Part shown: one piece after another, positions 28,233 to 36,591 of the stretch | Layout of the letters: the number at the start of each line of letters is the position of its first letter | How positions within the stretch are numbered: the first letter of the stretch is position 1 | Source: Chloroflexota bacterium | GTDB lineage: Bacteria > Chloroflexota > Dehalococcoidia > JACQUA01 | Length of the DNA: 64,000 bases | Direction of reading: 5' to 3' | Assembly (NCBI GenBank): GCA_016210565.1 | Contig: JACQUA010000286.1 | Span: 1-64,000, forward strand | Notes under the pieces: model-generated | Databases searched by the model: none | What the model was told of the DNA's origin: nothing | What the model saw: only the letters and a program-made list of their open reading frames with translations | Position numbers and translations under genes: made by a program

Positions 28233-28483
28233 GTAGGGTGGGTTAAGCGCAAAAGGGGCTGGGTTGATTGGGGATGGTTGCGCGAACCCACCATTGATAG
28301 TAAATTCCAAATACCAAGCACCAAGTTCCAAACAATATCAAAATCCGAATGTCCAAATGCCAAAAACGGGTTGCCCACCAGGTTTTGACTTTGAGACCTG
28401 ATGTATTGGAATTTGTTCGGAACGTTGGTGGGTTCGCGCAGCGCCTCTCCCCAGCCGACCCCACTGCGCTTAACCCACCCTAC
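28233..28483. repeat. Paired GTAGGGTGGGTTAA palindromic element (251 bp)
   Basis: The ends GTAGGGTGGGTTAAGCGCA and CTGCGCTTAACCCACCCTAC are inverted. The inner halves are GCGAACCCACCATTG and TTGGTGGGTTCGCGCAGC. The centre is word-like text (AAATTCCAAATACCAAGCAC). It fills the gap between rarA and the hydrolase gene. Confidence 0.75.
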
Positions 28484-28497
28484 GCGTCTTTCTTCCG

Positions 28498-29844
28498 TCA
28501 TTTCTTCTCTGGCGTTTCCGTGTGATTATACCCGAAAAGTGCTTTGAGCCGCTCAGCTATCTGTGTTTCCTGCCCCTGGTCCGTCGGGAAGTAGTAGCGA
28601 CGGCCGGCCAGGGATTCCGGCAGGTGCTGCTGCCTCACGAAATGGCCTTCGGAATTGTGGGCGTACTGGTAACCCCTGCCATAGCCCATCCCTTTCATAA
28701 GGGACGTTACCGGGTTGCGCAAATGGAGGGGAACGGGATCATGGCGCGTTTTCCGGACGTCCTCCTGGGCCCGGGCGTAGGCGAGGTAAAGGGCGTTGCT
28801 CTTGGGCGCCATGGCCAGGTAAACGACTGCCTGGGCCAGCGCCAGGTTTCCTTCGGGCATCCCGATGAAGTGCACCGCCTGCTGGGCGGCCACCGTCACC
28901 GGCAAGGCCAAGGGGTCGGCCATGCCCACGTCTTCGGAGGCCACCCGCTCGAGGCGGCGGGCGATGAAAAGGGGGTCTTCACCAGCTTCCAGCATCCGGG
29001 CCAGCCAGTAGAGGGAAGCGTCGGGGTCGGAGTCCCGGAGGGACTTGTGCAGGGCCGAGATTATGTCATAGTGCTGCTCGCCGGCCCGGTCGTAGAGCAC
29101 CGCGCGGCGCTGCATGGCGTCTTCTATGGCGGCCAGGGCGACCACGCGTTTGCTATCGTCGCCGGTCAGGGTCGCCGAAGTCGCCAGTTCCAGGGTGTTG
29201 AGGGCGATTCTGGCATCCCCATTGGCCATATTCAGCAGGTATTTCCGGGCTTCAGGTTCCAGCACCACTCCGTCTTTGCCCAGGCCCCGTTCTTCGTCTT
29301 TCAAGGCACGGTCAACGATGGTTCCGATATATTCATCGGTGAGGGCGTGCAACGTGAAGACGCGGCAACGGGATAGCAGGGGAGCAATGACTTCGAAGGA
29401 AGGATTTTCGGTGGTAGCCCCGATGAGGGTGACCGTTCCATCTTCCACATAGGGCAGAATGGCGTCCTGCTGGGCCTTGTTGAAGCGGTGGATTTCGTCG
29501 ATAAAGAGGATGGTCTTGTGGCGGTAGAGGCGGCGTCTTTCCTGTGCTTCGGCGATAAGCTTGCGGAGATCGGCCACTCCAGCGACGACGGCGCTGATCT
29601 GGCTGAAATGGGATCTGGTTAGATTGGCGATAACCGCCGCCAGGGTGGTCTTGCCGCTGCCCGGCGGCCCCCAGAGAATCATGGAGGGGACCTGGTCGGA
29701 CTCGATGGCCTTGCGCAGGACCTTGCCGCGCCCCACCAGGTGGTCCTGGCCGACGAACTCGTCCAGGCTCCGCGGTCGCATCCGGGCGGCCAGGGGGGCT
29801 TCTTTTTCAAGCTGTGATTGCAACTGGGGCTCGAAAAGGTCCAT
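28498..29844 (-). CDS. rarA: Replication-associated recombination protein A (AAA+ ATPase)
   Basis: 448 residues, the expected length for RarA/MgsA, the bacterial relative of eukaryotic WRNIP1. It shows Walker A GPPGSGKTT (about 60), Walker B ILFIDEIHRFNK (about 110), sensor 1 GATTENPSFEV, and the C-terminal tetramerisation domain with GEDPLFIARRLERVASEDVG. It acts at stalled replication forks with clamp-loader-like properties. Monocistronic here; repeats flank it on both sides. Confidence 0.96.
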   Translation of the reverse strand: MDLFEPQLQSQLEKEAPLAARMRPRSLDEFVGQDHLVGRGKVLRKAIESDQVPSMILWGPPGSGKTTLAAVIANLTRSHFSQISAVVAGVADLRKLIAEAQERRRLYRHKTILFIDEIHRFNKAQQDAILPYVEDGTVTLIGATTENPSFEVIAPLLSRCRVFTLHALTDEYIGTIVDRALKDEERGLGKDGVVLEPEARKYLLNMANGDARIALNTLELATSATLTGDDSKRVVALAAIEDAMQRRAVLYDRAGEQHYDIISALHKSLRDSDPDASLYWLARMLEAGEDPLFIARRLERVASEDVGMADPLALPVTVAAQQAVHFIGMPEGNLALAQAVVYLAMAPKSNALYLAYARAQEDVRKTRHDPVPLHLRNPVTSLMKGMGYGRGYQYAHNSEGHFVRQQHLPESLAGRRYYFPTDQGQETQIAERLKALFGYNHTETPEKK

Positions 29845-29916
29845 GCGGGCGAGTTCCTTGAGCTATTGGGTTATTGAGTTGTTGAGTTCGCAGCGGCAAC
29901 GGGAATCCGAGCGTCA

Positions 29917-29992
29917 TTGCGAGCGAAGCGAAGCAATCTCCCGGAGCGTCCAGCCACTAGGGATTGCTTCGTCGCTTCGCTCCTCGCAGAGA
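29917..29992. repeat. CATTGCGAGCGAAGCGAAGCAATC hairpin repeat
   Basis: CATTGCGAGCGAAGCGAAGC and GATTGCTTCGTCGCTTCGCT form a long inverted repeat. A related copy lies at 57000-57090 beside the MoxR gene. Confidence 0.6.
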
Positions 29993-30019
29993 CGGCATAT
30001 TCTAATCTTAGAATCCTCT

Positions 30020-30229
30020 TCATACCTTCGCTATGGCCTGCCGGGGACAGGCCTTCAGGCACTTGAAGCAGCCACGACACACGGACGGGTCGCCCGCGAT
30101 ATAAGGGACTTCGTAAGGCGCCTCTTGCTTGATTATCTTCCGGGGGCACTCGGGAATGGCGGCGCACGCCCCGCTATCGCAAGAGGCAGGGTCGCATTTC
30201 TGAGCGTCTACCGCCGCAGTCTGTCGCAC
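30020..30229 (-). CDS. Small ferredoxin-like [4Fe-4S] protein
   Basis: 69 residues with cysteine groups CDPASCDSGACAAIPECP and CRGCFKCLKACP, enough for two [4Fe-4S] clusters, the first with an unusual spacing. It resembles the small polyferredoxins of anaerobes and probably acts as a soluble electron carrier. The start is uncertain: the track uses GTG 30229, without a visible Shine-Dalgarno. It stands between rarA and a small zinc-ribbon gene. Confidence 0.7.
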   Translation of the reverse strand: MRQTAAVDAQKCDPASCDSGACAAIPECPRKIIKQEAPYEVPYIAGDPSVCRGCFKCLKACPRQAIAKV

Positions 30230-30286
30230 GGGTCAGCCTGTATTCTATTGGGATGGTGAAAGCCGACGGCTTTCGGGGGTTTAGCC

Positions 30287-30490
30287 TCAACCGAAACTGG
30301 TTCTGCTGGTACCGCAGCTCGATCCCCAACCGGAACTGTCCTCTTCTCCGAGCGGGCTCACCTTGCTGACAAGTTTCTCGACTGCCGCGGAGTCGCAGAC
30401 AGGGCAGCGCAGTTCATCTTCTTCGGACAGTCTTACCAGTTTCTCGAAGACCGCGCTACAACGCGAACACTTATATTCATATACAGGCAT
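30287..30490 (-). CDS. FmdB-type zinc-ribbon protein
   Basis: 67 residues. The opening MPVYEYKCSRCSAVFE and the second pair CPVC define the FmdB putative regulatory zinc-ribbon family. The C-terminus is Gly/Ser-rich with SSCGTS, as in many members. Function is unknown; family members were first noted beside formamidase and amidase genes. A Shine-Dalgarno (AAAGGAGCC) precedes the ATG. Confidence 0.88.
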   Translation of the reverse strand: MPVYEYKCSRCSAVFEKLVRLSEEDELRCPVCDSAAVEKLVSKVSPLGEEDSSGWGSSCGTSRTSFG

Positions 30491-30554
30491 TTCAGGCTCC
30501 TTTAACAGGGTCTTGTCATATTGTAATACATCCGGCGGAAAATCCCAAATCGGG

Positions 30555-30703
30555 CAGTCGGCAGTCGGCTATCGGCTATCGGCTATCGGCGGGTCGGCAG
30601 TCGGCAGTCGGGTGGTGGGCCTACTGGCTACTGGCTACTCACTACTCGCTACTCTTCCTACTCTTCCTACTCTTCCTACTTCTTCCTACTCTTCCTACTT
30701 CCC
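30555..30703. repeat. Word-like repeats (CGGCAGTCGGCTATCGG, CTACTCTTCCTACTCTTCC)
   Basis: Short tandem words CGGCAGTCGG/CTATCGG and TACTCTTCC/TACTGGC fill the spacer between the FmdB-type gene and the ferritin-like gene. No gene is seen. Confidence 0.6.
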
Positions 30704-31207
30704 TCAATACCTCCACCCCACCGGACCGGCCATCCCTTCATACCGCATCATCAGGATATTGAAGTGGTCCTGCTCCTGCGCCGCCAGGAACTCGTACATG
30801 GCCCGGGCCTGGGGCGCCGGCGTCTCCCGGGCTGCCTGGCGATAGAGGTCGTAGCTCCGGGTTTCCACGTTCAGGCCGAACAGCAGGGCGTCCAGTTCGG
30901 TGGTGTGCTTTTCGACGGTCTTTTCGATTTCTTCCATGCCCCGCGGGAAAATGGGCCGGTCCAGGTCGATGCGCTGCCGGGGGAGCTGGGAGAAATCGGT
31001 CCACGTTCCGGTGTCTTTCAGGCTGTCATACTGCTTTTGAAGCAACTCCAGGTGGTTGCCCTCGTCCTTTGCCAGGAGAAGGAACGTCTGTACCCCCTTT
31101 TCATCCTCCGTGGTGTGGGCGGCGTGGGTGTAGAAATCGCGGCCCTCAACCTCCAGGCGGATGGCGTGTCTCAAGGCTGCCAGGGCGGCGGTCCTGTCTA
31201 TTTCCAT
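30704..31207 (-). CDS. Ferritin-like / rubrerythrin-type diiron protein (paralogue 1)
   Basis: 167 residues from ATG 31207, chosen because AAGGAGGT lies 9 bases before it; the track extends 71 codons upstream through repeat sequence. Two helical halves carry paired carboxylate-His motifs (EVEGRDFY, DEGNHLELL, VETRSYDLY, EQDHFNIL), the pattern of a four-helix diiron site. There is no rubredoxin-like C-terminal domain, so this is a short ferritin-like protein rather than full rubrerythrin. Probable role in peroxide or oxygen protection. A paralogue lies at 58393-58920. Confidence 0.85.
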   Translation of the reverse strand: MEIDRTAALAALRHAIRLEVEGRDFYTHAAHTTEDEKGVQTFLLLAKDEGNHLELLQKQYDSLKDTGTWTDFSQLPRQRIDLDRPIFPRGMEEIEKTVEKHTTELDALLFGLNVETRSYDLYRQAARETPAPQARAMYEFLAAQEQDHFNILMMRYEGMAGPVGWRY

Positions 31208-31391
31208 GGATGGGCTACCTCCTTCCTCGATGGGGTTCCTACGGGTGGCACAGGCGTCCCCGCCTGTGGGCCACGGAAGACCACCATGTCTCGTAGCGAC
31301 ACCCCTTGTCCGCCTTGCGGACTCTCGCGAAGCGGAGCCGGTGTCGAAACCATTGTGGTCAGCCAGACAACGACAGGGGCAAGCTCTGTCG

Positions 31392-31832
31392 CTACAGCGT
31401 CGGTTCTTGCCGGCGACCACGCCCCTTCAGCCCGTGGAAAATGCTTTTCTGCCTTTCAGTATACCACCAAATGTAGGCCACAAAGGCGATACAGCAGGCG
31501 GCTGCCAGGGCGATATAGCTGTTGGCCCGGCCGCCGGCGCCCTGCCAGAGGAAAGCCAGCGTCAGCAGCAGGCCCATTGCCAGGTGACCGATGACCACGA
31601 AGGCGTTGCCCGGCGCCATGTCGAAGGAGTGGCCGCAATGGGCGAGGGCATACTGGGCTGACTTGAAGGCCGGGGGCAGGGTCAGGAAGGAGATGGCCCC
31701 GGCCACCGGCAATCCGCCGGTCGCCAATCCGGGAAGCAGGGCCACATAAGCTCCAGTGACCAGGATGGCATCGCCCGCGACGGCTTTTTCTGTCCCCAGG
31801 CGGGAACGAACAGTTCTATCAGAGTATCCTTC
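31392..31832 (-). pseudogene. C-terminal fragment of a UbiA-family prenyltransferase, truncated at the restriction-methylase gene
   Basis: The open frame runs upstream of the track's GTG start to a stop at 31833. It reads DRTVRSRLGTEKAVAGD, then hydrophobic helices. This fits the C-terminal half of UbiA/MenA prenyltransferases, where RTLxVRLGxEKA follows the second Asp-rich motif and membrane helices come next (ISFLTLPPAFKSAQYA). Both Asp-rich prenyl-diphosphate sites are missing, so the fragment cannot be active. The similarity begins right where the upstream large gene ends (its TGA is at 31819-31821). The N-terminal part is not visible on the far side of that gene. A deletion or insertion breakpoint is likely. 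Confidence 0.65.
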
Positions 31833-34800
31833 TCACATGCCAATCAATGGTTTTGAGTTCCTCCTTGAGGACTTGCCGCAAGTGAGTGCGCAGGGGACCG
31901 CTGCCGCGGTACTTTGAAAGCAAACCGGGCAAAACTCTGTCTACCTTCCCCTGGCATTCTTTGGCGAGTTCGGCGAGGCGCATGTGGCTTGGCCGGGATG
32001 GGTCAAACAGCGGTATCGGGAGGAGGAAGGGCTTCTTATGGATGTCGCGTTCGCCAAACAGTCCCCGGGACTGAGAACCCTTAATTCTTTCGTCAATGAC
32101 CGCTGAGTTCAATGTAGCGGCTAAGTAGTTGGCTTCATCGAGATTGGCCGTTTCGACGTAGAAAGTCTTGGTGTCAGCTATGAACGCCCGGGCCTTAAGG
32201 CTGATTTCTCGGCCCAGCGCGACAGGCGGCAAACTGGAGAGGTCCAGGACGCAGGAGACAAGATGTGTTCCCGCGGCATTGTAGAGCGTCTTGTAGCCGG
32301 CGGTCACGCGCTGGTTGGTTATCTTGTTGCGGTAGTTTATTTGCTCCAGAATGTTGGAAATCTTGACCGTTCCCGCCTCGGACTTTTTGGCCAATAGCTG
32401 CCAGATGGTGTCAGCTCCCTTGAGCCACGTCGCCAGACCGGTGTAGCCCATTTCCACGGCCCTGGGGTAGTTGATAAGAACAGGCTTACCATTCTCCAGC
32501 AGCAGGGGCAACACCACCGGGCGTGGCGGGGCATGAGCAAAAGGAAATACGTCGCCTCCCAGGAGGGTGGCAAAAATGAATTGCGCCTCGACTGCGCCTC
32601 GCATCCTGATGTCTTTCCATCGGTCCTTTGTTTGCCTGGCTTCCTCTTCGTCAGTTTCCAGAACTGGCCTTGTGGCGGGTCCGGGCTCTTTGGCAGCCCG
32701 GACGAAGAAGAAATTGCGAGGGTAAAGGGTCGCTCCATCCAGGACCCTGTCGTAGTAGCTGCTCTTGGCCTGCGTCTTTTGGCCAGACTTCCCCGAAAGC
32801 AGGCGTCCTGCCACCCGGGAAAGCTTGTTAGGCGTAAACTTCAACAGCTTACTGGCTTCAGCCCAACTCAGGTTCTTGGCCGGCAGTTTCCCTTCCATCT
32901 CTGTCGAAGCCACGGGGAAGCTTGTTTTTCCATCTTTTTGCGCCAGGAGCACACATGCCGTCTGGCGGAACAGCGGGGTGACTTCCCGATCTTTGGGGAC
33001 AGGAGCCAGATCGACCACGTGCTCAAGGGAAAAGGTAATACGTTCAAAAGATATGGATTCATCACCTTGAAAGTCAAAGGAAGTAAAGTCGGCATACTGG
33101 TCGGCGGACAGCACGCCGCGGGGCATGACGAAAGCGATGTGTCCCCCTTTTCGCAGATAGAGGAAGGATGCCTGGACAAAGAACAACGGCGCCAGATCAA
33201 GCTGGGTATAGAGGTGCGTCTTCCCGGATCCCAGCAGTCGGAACGTTTTCAGGGACAGCCGTTTCACATCGGTAACATAGCGGGCGCTCTCCATGTGACG
33301 GAAGGAAAGCCAGGGAGGATTGCCCACCACCAGGTCAAAACTTCCCTGAAGGAACCGTGGCCGCGGCATATTCTTCAGGATGAAGAGCCAGACGGTATCT
33401 TTCCCTTCCTTGAAAAGGCTCAGGAGGATTTCCATATCCTTGACAACGGCCTCCCTGGCAGCCGGGTTCAAAGACAGTTTCTCCATTTCCTTCTGGAAGC
33501 CCGCGAGCGCTTGCTCCGGCGGATGGGTCAGAAAATCCCGCATTCTCGCGACCACCGAGTCCAGTCCACTTCCGATGCTCGAGGGTATCGAAAAGACCTT
33601 ATTGTTCTCGGCCTCTACCTGGAAGAAAGCCTCTTCGCCCGAATTATTGTAAAAGATTTGTTGTACCGGCGGTGGTCTCAAAGTGTCGGCCAAGTAGACC
33701 GGTATGGAGATGGGTTCGGGAAGAGGCTGCAAGAGGTCACCCAGGGCAAGCAGGTAGTTCGTCCGGGCGATGGTGACAGCCACGGGGTGTACGTCCATGC
33801 CGACCACCTGCGACTGGATTCTACGGAGGACTTCCAGCCGGGGAGTGCCGAGGTTCTCCAGGGTATCGCGAAGCAAGCGGACAGCAATAAAAAGAAAAGT
33901 ACCCGACCCGCAGGCGGGATCCAACAAGCGCCACTGAGGATTTTCCTGCAATTGCACCATTTGCGATAGCACGTATTCGGCCAGCCAGTCGGGGGTGTAG
34001 TACTCGCCTAAGTTGTGTCGGGCTTCCTGCCCCAGGATTTCCTCATACAATTCTTTGAGTATGTCCTGCTTCGCCGCTGAAAAATCGTAGACCAGCAGAC
34101 TGGCGACCAGTTTCATGATCAGCGGCAAGCCTTCTCTCCTTGCCTTTGAGTTCAACGGCCAGGAGAAAAAATCGTCTTCGATGAAGTTGTTGATTCCCTG
34201 GCGGCTGAATTTAGCGCCTGTTACGATGTCCTCGGCGTCTTGCTCGGTGGGAAGGTTGGAACCGGAACGGAAAAAGAAGGCAATGAATTTGGCCAGGGTG
34301 GCGAGGTAAGTATGCTTGATAAATAGCGCCTCATTGCCCACAGCTTCGCCATAGACACGCTCCAGGTATTTTTGCCACTCTCCGAAGCGCACCTTGACAG
34401 CCGCTTCTTCTTTCACCCCCCTGAAAAGGATGCTCAAGGCGGAGTGAGAAGCCAGGAAGGTGGGACTGTCGGGACCAAACGCGGATACAATGTTAGAAGT
34501 GGTTGGCGTTTCCAGAGACCGGAAGATGAAAAGCACCGAGTCCAGGAAGAACAAGACATCTTCGGGCCTCGCTCTTCTTAAGTCTCTTTCTGCGATGACC
34601 TCAAGGTTTGCAGCATAGACACGGAACTTGACCCCGTCTGTAGCTATGCCGGTGTACGTGGAACTGGGATTCTTCTCTTTAAGCTGACTAATGTAGTGGT
34701 GCAATCCGGTCTCAGCATCTATCCTTTCCTTAACCAGGTCGCGCTTGAACTCGAAGACCAGGTTGCCGAGAAGCGCATCGATGCGGCCGCCATACACCCG

Positions 34801-34950
34801 TTCTTCCAGTTTGTACTTGTTAAGCGGGATGCCGAAGGCTTTCTGCACGAAATCGAGAAACAGAGCCTCAATGGCGGTATGGCTGCCGGCCTTACCGAGG
34901 TCGTGAAGATAACCAGTCCAGATCGTGGTGAACTTGTCTATGTCAGCCAT
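31819..34950 (-). CDS. Type IIG-like restriction endonuclease / N6-adenine DNA methyltransferase
   Basis: About 1043 residues. The N-terminal region carries a PD-(D/E)xK-like nuclease pattern (RIDALLGNLVFEFKRDL). The central part holds the AdoMet motif DPACGSGTFLF and the catalytic NPPW of N6-adenine methylases. The C-terminal roughly 400 residues probably form the target-recognition domain (YRNKITNQRVTAGYKTLYN). This layout fits single-chain Eco57I/MmeI-type enzymes that both methylate and cleave. No separate specificity subunit, helicase or BREX/DISARM genes are nearby. Start: ATG 34950 (MADIDKFTT) is preferred over GTG 34959; a TATAAT lies at 34974-34969. The gene abuts a truncated UbiA fragment, a sign of acquisition by transfer. 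Confidence 0.82.
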   Translation of the reverse strand: MADIDKFTTIWTGYLHDLGKAGSHTAIEALFLDFVQKAFGIPLNKYKLEERVYGGRIDALLGNLVFEFKRDLVKERIDAETGLHHYISQLKEKNPSSTYTGIATDGVKFRVYAANLEVIAERDLRRARPEDVLFFLDSVLFIFRSLETPTTSNIVSAFGPDSPTFLASHSALSILFRGVKEEAAVKVRFGEWQKYLERVYGEAVGNEALFIKHTYLATLAKFIAFFFRSGSNLPTEQDAEDIVTGAKFSRQGINNFIEDDFFSWPLNSKARREGLPLIMKLVASLLVYDFSAAKQDILKELYEEILGQEARHNLGEYYTPDWLAEYVLSQMVQLQENPQWRLLDPACGSGTFLFIAVRLLRDTLENLGTPRLEVLRRIQSQVVGMDVHPVAVTIARTNYLLALGDLLQPLPEPISIPVYLADTLRPPPVQQIFYNNSGEEAFFQVEAENNKVFSIPSSIGSGLDSVVARMRDFLTHPPEQALAGFQKEMEKLSLNPAAREAVVKDMEILLSLFKEGKDTVWLFILKNMPRPRFLQGSFDLVVGNPPWLSFRHMESARYVTDVKRLSLKTFRLLGSGKTHLYTQLDLAPLFFVQASFLYLRKGGHIAFVMPRGVLSADQYADFTSFDFQGDESISFERITFSLEHVVDLAPVPKDREVTPLFRQTACVLLAQKDGKTSFPVASTEMEGKLPAKNLSWAEASKLLKFTPNKLSRVAGRLLSGKSGQKTQAKSSYYDRVLDGATLYPRNFFFVRAAKEPGPATRPVLETDEEEARQTKDRWKDIRMRGAVEAQFIFATLLGGDVFPFAHAPPRPVVLPLLLENGKPVLINYPRAVEMGYTGLATWLKGADTIWQLLAKKSEAGTVKISNILEQINYRNKITNQRVTAGYKTLYNAAGTHLVSCVLDLSSLPPVALGREISLKARAFIADTKTFYVETANLDEANYLAATLNSAVIDERIKGSQSRGLFGERDIHKKPFLLPIPLFDPSRPSHMRLAELAKECQGKVDRVLPGLLSKYRGSGPLRTHLRQVLKEELKTIDWHVRRIL

Positions 34951-35130
34951 TTTGCGCACTGCCGCCTTATTATAGCAGGACGGTCAACAGGCGAAAACCA
35001 GGCTCGGATGGCAACCTGTTACTTTTTCGTGCCTGCCAAGATCAAGGCGTGGACGTGAGCCAGCACGGTGTCACAGCCCCGCGAGTAAGCGGCTGGGTGC
35101 TTGTACGTTGAGACCGGGGGCAGTCGTCAG

Positions 35131-36285
35131 CTATCGGATTTTCAGGATTTCGCGGGAAAGGGGATAGAAGGTCGGCTCCTTGAGGATGAAGTCCTCGTCC
35201 AGCCAGACCACGTTGACGCCCGCCGGGGGTATTGTGCCCGGCAGGGCGAAGGTGCTGGGGACATCCAATCTTCTGGCTGGCTCTCCAGCCGCTTCGCTGA
35301 GGGCAAGCTGCCCCTGTTTCGATAGCAAATGATTGAGCATGAGGGCCATGGCGTTGGGGTGGGGGGGCTGGTCGGGGATGGCGGCGGCGAAGGACCCGGT
35401 CAGCACCATGCCAGGCTCTTTCGTCTTCGCCCAGGCGATGGGCGAGCCGGCCGCGGCCAGGTCGGCCACGACCTGGGGCAGCGGGCCGATGGCGATGGCG
35501 TATTTCCCCCTGGCGACCGTTTCCACGTGGAGGCGCGTGTCCCTGGTAATGGCCAGCTCCTGCGTCTCAAGCTGGCGCATGAATTTCTCTCCCGGCTCCC
35601 GGCCCATCAGCTTCACCATAATGTATGCTACCCAGGTGCCGCCCGCGCCGGGTGTGGTGGGGTCAATGAGGGTAAGTTTGCCCTTAAACCGGGGTTCGAG
35701 GAGGTCTTTATATTCGGTGAACTGGCCTTCTTTCACCAGTTCGGTGTTGACCACGAAGTAGGAACGGTAGGCGGAAATGAGGGGAACGCCCATTTCGTCC
35801 TTGTCCAGGAAAGGCAGTTTTCCGTCGGGCCAGGCTTTGGTGTCCAGCACCTCGGGCAACACCAGGTTAGGCGTGACGCGGGCAAGCACGCCCCGGGGCT
35901 TGAGCAACGTCAGGGTGGTAGTCTGGCCGGTGATGAAAACGTCAGGGAGGTGAAGGTTGGCCGCCCTCTCCTGGAGGTATTTCTGGGCCACTTCCGGCGG
36001 CCGTCCGGTGAGGAACTCGATCTGGACGCCATACTTGTTCTGGAAGTCCTGGATGAGCCGGTCTTTCAATAGCGCCCCGATCTCACCGTACATGACCACT
36101 TTGCCTTCTTTTCTGGCGCCGGCTATCAAGTCCTCCCACTTTTGTTCCCACACTGCTTTGGTGGCCACCGGCTGCTGTTTGCCGGGCGGCGGGGCGACGG
36201 TGGGGGCCAGCGCCTGTCCGCAGCCTGCCGCAATCACTCCGACAGCCACGACCAACAGTAGTACTGAAATAACAAACCTGTTCAT
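35131..36285 (-). CDS. Extracellular solute-binding lipoprotein, iron/putrescine ABC transporter type
   Basis: 384 residues from ATG 36285, chosen because GGAGGT lies 8 bases upstream and it begins a clean lipoprotein signal (FVISVLLLVVAVGVIAAGC). The mature protein matches family 1/6 solute-binding proteins (GKVVMYGEIGALLKDRLIQD, LIDPTTPGAGGTWVAYIMVK, PHPNAMALMLNHLLS), which usually bind ferric iron or polyamine-like ligands. The permease and ATPase genes are absent here, so this is an orphan component. The C-terminal part resembles members linked to aromatic or Fe(III) uptake, but ligand assignment is not possible. Confidence 0.85.
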   Translation of the reverse strand: MNRFVISVLLLVVAVGVIAAGCGQALAPTVAPPPGKQQPVATKAVWEQKWEDLIAGARKEGKVVMYGEIGALLKDRLIQDFQNKYGVQIEFLTGRPPEVAQKYLQERAANLHLPDVFITGQTTTLTLLKPRGVLARVTPNLVLPEVLDTKAWPDGKLPFLDKDEMGVPLISAYRSYFVVNTELVKEGQFTEYKDLLEPRFKGKLTLIDPTTPGAGGTWVAYIMVKLMGREPGEKFMRQLETQELAITRDTRLHVETVARGKYAIAIGPLPQVVADLAAAGSPIAWAKTKEPGMVLTGSFAAAIPDQPPHPNAMALMLNHLLSKQGQLALSEAAGEPARRLDVPSTFALPGTIPPAGVNVVWLDEDFILKEPTFYPLSREILKIR

Positions 36286-36591
36286 TTTACAAACCTCCAA
36301 TTGAAATGACGAATGACGAAGTCCGAATGACGAATCAAATTCGAATGACAAATGACGAATTGCCGAAAGGACTCCAGAAGCTAGTAGACAGAAGCAAGAA
36401 TGTAGATGCCAGAAGTCAGAATCGAGAAGCTGGTAGCCAGAAGTCAGAAGAGGTACGGCAGTCCTAAATTCTGGATTCTGGATTTCGGATTGTAATCCTC
36501 TGGTCGTTCGTCATTCGGTACGGTTATCAACCCCGCCGGAGTGGGCCATTACATGCTACTCATCACCGCAGGGTGAAGTGCAAGGTATATT
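36286..36591. repeat. Repeat-only gap (GAATGACGAAT, AGAAGCTAGTAGACAGAAGC words)
   Basis: About 300 bases of word-like repeats: GAATGACGAATGACGAAGTC followed by degenerate AGAAGTCAGAA / GTAGCCAGAAG words and another CGTTCGTCATTCGG. No coding potential, promoter or RNA is seen. Confidence 0.6.

Noticed and set aside
31819-34950. BREX or DISARM defence island
   Set aside because: Only one methylase-nuclease gene is present, with none of the partner genes of those systems on either side.
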